DNA of 64,000 nt from Cryptomeria japonica (Eukaryota > Streptophyta > Pinopsida > Cupressales > Cupressaceae), in the NCBI RefSeq assembly GCF_030272615.1, contig NC_081405.1, positions 605,290,177 to 605,354,176 of the forward strand, in the 5' to 3' direction. A model generated the notes under the pieces. It did no database searches and was not told the DNA's origin. It worked only from the letters and a program-made list of their open reading frames with translations. Both the position numbers and the translations under genes were made by a program. Shown here piece after piece: positions 59,718 through 64,000 of this stretch (within the stretch, counting starts at the first letter, position 1; each line of letters begins with the position of its first letter).

Positions 59718-59747
59718 TTTTGGTACCACAACTTCGTACATATGCCC
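59718..59747 (-). repeat. right terminal inverted repeat
   Basis: It is the inverse of 9792-9821 with three mismatches. Element B sequence (AAGCTAATTCTAATAG) resumes within a few bases. Confidence 0.9.
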
Positions 59748-59978
59748 AAAAGCTAATTCTAATAGAAAATTCTTTGAAACAATGCACAAATACAAATAGG
59801 GTATGTTGCAATACTGAAATACAACAAATGTAAATAAAAAGATAAAAGAGGTTCATGAGAAAATTGCAAGTATTGCTAACTCTTTTGATGGATTAATTTC
59901 ACTGACAACATCAATTGATGGTCAAATTTTGATTTTGGAGAATCAAATTTATGCTCTTGAAAAGGAAAGAGACAAAAT
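59748..59978 (+). pseudogene. element B, continuation after the giant transposon
   Basis: This matches element A 4208-4446 closely (AGCTAATTCTAATAGAAAAT; LTTSIDGQILILENQI in translation). It encodes the start of the terminal coiled coil and is cut at 59978 by element D. Confidence 0.85.
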
Positions 59979-60796
59979 TGTTAGGAATCCCACAGCTACT
60001 AAGAGGGGGGGTGAATTAGTATCTAACTGGTAACAAGTATTTCTTAACTTAAAACATGCAGAACATATTATAACAGTGTATCGGTATGCAAGAAATAATG
60101 TAATAAACAGAATTAAGAACATCCACATGAAAAGAACACCATAACACAAGGATTTAACAAGGAAACCCGATGTGGGAAAAACCTCAGTGGGATTTGTGAC
60201 CCACAATATTCACTCACTGGCCAATAAGAAAATATTACTTACAATAGGGGCCTGCACATGCAGGAAAGCCAACTGCCTAGAGCTCATTGCTCAATGGGAA
60301 GTCTCACTGACTTACAATGTGGATTATACAAATCCAATATCTTGTACTACTTTACAATAACATCTATAATGCCTGATCCAGTACCGGTTGTTGCTCTGTT
60401 TCTTACATAAACCCTTCAACCTATATTTCACATAATAGGTCTGCCTTAATATTTCGCATACATCACTTTCTTTTCTTACTACCTTTTTTTTCAAAATGTC
60501 TACAATGATCTCTTTTATATATAAGAGTCATTTTACAACATGCCAAGTCAGCTTACAAAGTTTTTACAATAATAAACAAAATATAATATAACAAAATCCT
60601 ATCAGCCTCTATGCCGGTATACTTCCTTTCTTTGTGCCAGTGTAGAGTGTGATCTGCTGATGCCAGTGCACTAACTTGCCGGTGTAATGCCTTGTTGGTA
60701 TAATGCCTTGCCGATGCCATAGGATTGCAAGGTTGCCATCAATGACAAAACCTTCAATCACCTACAATGTCTCATTGGAGTGTGCATATGCCAACA
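59979..60796 (-). repeat. 3' LTR of element D
   Basis: 818 bp, TGTTAGGAATCC...TATGCCAACA on the plus strand. It shares GAGGGGGGGTGAATTAGTAT (60001-60022), TGTGGGAAAAACC (about 60170) and GCAGGAAAGCC...CCTAGAGC...TGCTCA (about 60260-60295) with the copia and A/B LTRs. Confidence 0.88.
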
Positions 60797-60798
60797 AT

Positions 60799-60973
60799 CT
60801 CCCCCTTTGGCATTGATGGTAACACTCATGAGAAATTTCAAAAGTGTGTCAAAAAATTATCCAAAAATGTGAAGTCCAAAATTGTTACCAAAAATGTGTG
60901 CCAAAAATGTGTGTGCTCCCCCTAAGCATATGATTTCGTGATGTTGAATTTTCTCATCCCACTACTCCCCCTT
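60799..60973 (-). promoter_or_regulatory. three polypurine tracts of element D
   Basis: On the plus strand CTCCCCCTT at 60799-60807, CTCCCCCT at 60916-60923 and CTCCCCCTT at 60965-60973. Confidence 0.75.
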
Positions 60974-62455
60974 TGGCATCAATGACAAAGGTTGTCAAGA
61001 TGTTAGTAGAGTTTGTAGTTTCAACCTTGTAACTAGGTAGTTACAATTTGAAATAGATCCGCCAAAATCAAGTTTATACTCTCCATAAACTTTTTACTAT
61101 CTCTTATTGTTGTCTCTGTTCTCTTAAATGTACTGGTGAGATGTTGCAAATGCTCTGCCGGTGTTTTCTGTCCCTATATTAGTGCCTCAGATACTTCCTT
61201 CCATAGTGATGCTAAATAGTCCAATCTTGGACTCAGTTTTAATCTCAGATGCTTTGCCTTATTTACTATTCTCTCCTTTTCCCTTTCCAATTTAAGTAAA
61301 TCTTCCTCAAAATTTGTTATCTTTTGTTCAAAAACTGATAGTGTATCAGGTGAGTTGACAAAATTATCTGCAAGTTTATTGATTTCATCCTATACCTTGC
61401 TCATCTTCTTATCTATATCTATAGTCAAAAGGTTTGTCTTACAGGTGTCTTTGTACAAAGTCTTGTACTCTTTCAATAAATTACACAATTTCGGTAGAAG
61501 TGTGTCAAAATCTCTGTTACACTTCTTTATTTGCTCATAAAAGAATTTTTACTTTATCCTTCAATGTCTCTTCCTTTATTTTCTCAATGTTTTCTGTGAT
61601 ATATTTACACAAGGTATCAAGTTGTCCTAAAGAATCTTTATTGTCTATATTACAGTTAGGAGCAATTACCTTCAAAATTTGTATGGTATCATCTATTTCC
61701 TTATAGGCTTGTGAGCTGCAGTCTATTATCTTTTTAATTGAATCTAATAGTACCTCAGTCACATTAGTTGATTTGTAGCCTGATGATGAACCTATATTTT
61801 GAGTATCACCAGTGGAAGTAACCAAGCTTGTATTGACCTCTGGTAGGTCTGTTTGTGTTTGCATTTCCCTAAGCAATGGTTTTTCTACTTCTCCAGTTGC
61901 CGGTGGCACTGTTTCCTTATGAACCTATTCTTGTTTCTGTTGTTGTTCCTGTTCAGGAGCCTTTTGCTCTGTTGGTTTCTCTATTTTTTGCATTGTCTCA
62001 GTCTGAGTCCAAGTCTCTACCTTTTGTTCTTTGTCATCTGTCAATTTCTCTCGTGTGTTATTAGTTTGCTCAGCTATCGAAGGCTCACTAGCCATGTCAG
62101 TCTTATCAGTTGTATCTTTGTCTACCATAATGTTGATCTTTTGAGTATCAACATCCATAGTATATAAGACTTCAGGATTAGGATTACCATCTTCTACATC
62201 CATACTTTCAGCCACCGATTGATCTTTTGTAGCTGTTGTTTTTGCCGGTGGAGTAATCAAAGGAGGTGGGGGTAAGTTGTCTTTAACCTTGATACTAGGT
62301 GGTCCACCAACTTTACCTTTACCCTTGTCTCTTTCTTTCTGATATACATTTATAGGTTTGTGACTCATGTATTCTTCTTGTTTTTCTTTTTCCACTAGGA
62401 AAATGTCCCATGCATGTTTTGTCTCCTCAGTCACCTCATTAATTCTTCCAACCAT
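60974..62455 (-). pseudogene. element D acidic linker and coiled-coil tail
   Basis: The frame 62455-61925 starts MVGRINEVTEETKHAWDIFL, matching LGRVNEVIKETQKAWIKFL of element B, then a Pro/Thr/Glu-rich linker. Next, 61909-61535 is helical (VLLDSIKKIIDCSSQAYKEI). Downstream to about 61080 are broken frames with coiled-coil character. Gln/Glu runs (EQEQQQKQE) lie at 61930. Confidence 0.7.
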
Positions 62456-62488
62456 TAAAGCAATGTGTCGGTGTGCAGTAGAAAATAC

Positions 62489-64000
62489 TCACCGGTTGGA
62501 TTGAGCAATTAAGTCATCAATTTCTTTGGGTGAATTCACCGGATATACAACAAGTAGTTTTTCAATCTTTATTTTCTTGTCCAGTTCTATTACTGCTTGT
62601 CTCCTTGCTTCCAATCTCTTAAATAGTTCATCTGGAACTTCATTTACTACTTCCATCAAAAATTTCTTATACATATTCATATGCAATATAACATTGTTTT
62701 CTACTTGTTCTTTTTCATCAGTTGTTAGAGTATCATATAGTTTCTCTATATTCTTCAATTTGCCTTCCTCTGTAATTTCATTCAACAGTATGTCAAAAGG
62801 GGTCAAGTCCTTGTTTGTCCTCTTCTTCTTCTTGGGTGTCAGTTTCTTCTTCTTTGGTGTAGCCTTTCTTACCAGAGATCTCACTGCTTGTTGTTTTTGT
62901 CTTGTCCTCCTAGGTGAGGGTGTGGTTTTCGATGAGGGATCTCTTTTGCTTACAACTCTTTTGAAAGTTGCAGGCATGTCGCTCTCCGAAGAAGTACCTA
63001 CCGGTAATAGGTGAGTTTCAGGTTGTGGAGCTGCTAACTCATCCTCTGTTATACCGGTTTGCTTTAACACATCTTCTTTAATAGCCTTTGCCTGTCTGGA
63101 ACCTTTTCTTACAACTGCCTCAACCTTTTTCACTCTTTTCTTAGATTGTATTTGGCTTTCAATAGTTTCTGCACTACCAAATACTTCTTCCTTAGGTTCT
63201 TTGGGGGCTTCCAGAAGTGCTTTAGCATATGTTTCAATTATATGATCATCTATTTCATAGCCCATCTCAGTTACCCAAACTATCCTAGGGATGACTGCTT
63301 CCATCCAGATCTCATCCTTCTTGATTACAAAGCATATTTCATCCTTATATTTGTCAACAATCTTTTGTGATAGTCGGATTCTTTTCTTCATTTTGACTTT
63401 TAGTGCTTGAGAGAAATCATGGATATTGTTTTCCTTATCTTCTCCCATATTATTGAATAGTTCTATTAACTATTTGCCTACTGGTATATCATATCCAAGT
63501 TCTTTGTAGCCTATACCAGGAACCTATTTGGTTATATGTAGCATCAGACATACTAGCAGATTTCCAAACCTGAAGGTTCCTTTCTTGTCCTTCTTAATCT
63601 TGCCTAAGTTGTCAATTAATTTGTCCTTTAACCACTCACATACATCAAGCTTTGCATTATCTGTGACCATATCATAAGCACTCTTAATGCATAAACTTTA
63701 AACTAAATTAAGTCTATTTGCATGAGTAGCTTTATACCCTAATATCATGCTGATAAATATCACATTAATGTTTGTTACATCATTTACTCTTAATGACCTT
63801 TTATCAGATGTGGCACCAGTTAACTGAGTAACTAGGTCATTGGATACCTTCTTAGTTGGGCCTTTTACCAGTGGTCGGTAACCCTGTGACAGCTTTCATA
63901 GCTTCCTTGGTGATTTTGTGAATTGCATCTAGCCAGAAAAATTGACCATGTACCCTGCTTAAGACTATCCTAATCACATCCTTGGGGAATTTAGGAATGC
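62489..64000 (-). pseudogene. element D conserved domain and Lys-rich linker
   Basis: From 64000 down the broken frame shows AIHKITKEAMKAV, TSDKRSLRVNDVTN, ILGYKATHANRLNL, AKLDVCEWLKDKLIDNLGKI and KKGTFRFGNLLVCLML. Then 63448-62489 is open for 319 codons: DKYKDEICFVIKKDEIWMEA, WVTEMGYEIDDHIIETYAKA, a Lys/Arg-rich block (TPKKKKLTPKKKKRTNKDLT) and a helical block ending SPKEIDDLIAQSNR. This is the longest uninterrupted piece of the family here. Confidence 0.75.

Larger units (their letters stand above)
9792..59747. mobile_element. giant TIR DNA transposon (about 50 kb; about 20 kb without nested insertions)
   Basis: The ends are inverted repeats of 30 bp with 27 matches. The left end starts GGGTATATGCACCAAGTTGT and the right end, inverted, starts GGGCATATGTACGAAGTTGT; both continue GGTACCAAAA. 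Element B is continuous across it: GAGGAGAAG on the left and AAGCTAATTC on the right match GAGAAGCTAATTC in element A near 4207. The target duplication is short (AA or AAG) and cannot be fixed exactly. Cargo: spliced transposase-like gene, a convergent second gene, two large tandem arrays, and dyad motifs near the ends. The superfamily is unassigned. The ends are not CACTA, and neither TA nor TTAA targets fit. Confidence 0.85.
59979..64000 (-). mobile_element. element D: pol-less copia-like LTR element (3' part, runs off window)
   Basis: Its 3' LTR (59979-60796) and three polypurine tracts are followed by about 3.2 kb of minus-strand coding sequence homologous to A-C. It lies inside element B at GACAAAAT. 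The 5' LTR is beyond the window. No pol is seen. Confidence 0.85.

Overview
The window looks like intergenic heterochromatin from a large, repeat-rich plant nuclear genome. I infer a seed plant and favour a gymnosperm, because of the high retroelement load, very long LTRs and deep nesting; no sequence here fixes the species. I see no ordinary host gene, tRNA, rRNA or CRISPR. Almost every base can be placed in a mobile element or a tandem array, and the elements are stacked inside one another.

Layout, from outermost to innermost. (1) Positions 1-2600 (minus strand) hold the 5' part of a Ty1/copia element: LTR, initiator-Met primer site, gag with a CCHC knuckle, and the protease DSG motif. (2) Positions 2790-9791, resuming at 59748-59978 (plus strand), hold two head-to-tail copies, called A and B, of a pol-less copia-like LTR element. 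They share one LTR (4962-5882). (3) Copy B is interrupted by a DNA transposon of about 50 kb at 9792-59747. It has 30-bp terminal inverted repeats that match at 27 of 30 positions, and the sequence of B resumes on the far side. Without nested insertions it would be about 20 kb. It carries a spliced RNase H-fold transposase-like gene (19185-51803, plus), a second spliced gene of unknown function (59668-57532, minus, convergent), a 7.15-kb satellite of 20-bp modules (11099-18250), a 4.7-kb array of about 358-bp units (52100-56812), and several inverted-repeat motifs near its ends. (4) The transposase gene is itself split twice: by a third pol-less element, C (20058-27250, minus), and by a chromovirus-type Ty3/gypsy element with 4.2-kb LTRs (28921-51225, minus, TSD TATGA). 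(5) The 3' LTR of that gypsy element contains a very young Tat-type gypsy element (32650-41751, plus, TSD ATACA) with an internal deletion. (6) The right side of copy B is interrupted by a fourth pol-less element, D (59979 to the window end, minus).

How the parts relate. The pol-less elements A-D and the copia element share LTR blocks, the same primer site, and (A, C, D) clusters of AGGGGGAG polypurine tracts, a trait I associate with Sireviruses. Instead of pol they encode a coiled-coil plus CCHC protein, a conserved domain of about 260 residues, and a long lysine/glutamate-rich coiled-coil tail. The likely explanation is that an autonomous copia/Sirevirus mobilises them in trans. The order of events read from the nesting is: A/B first, then the giant TIR transposon into B, then C and the chromovirus into its transposase, then the Tat element. 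D entered B independently. All reading frames except the Tat gag-pro contain stops or frameshifts, many of the C-to-T or G-to-A type expected from cytosine methylation.
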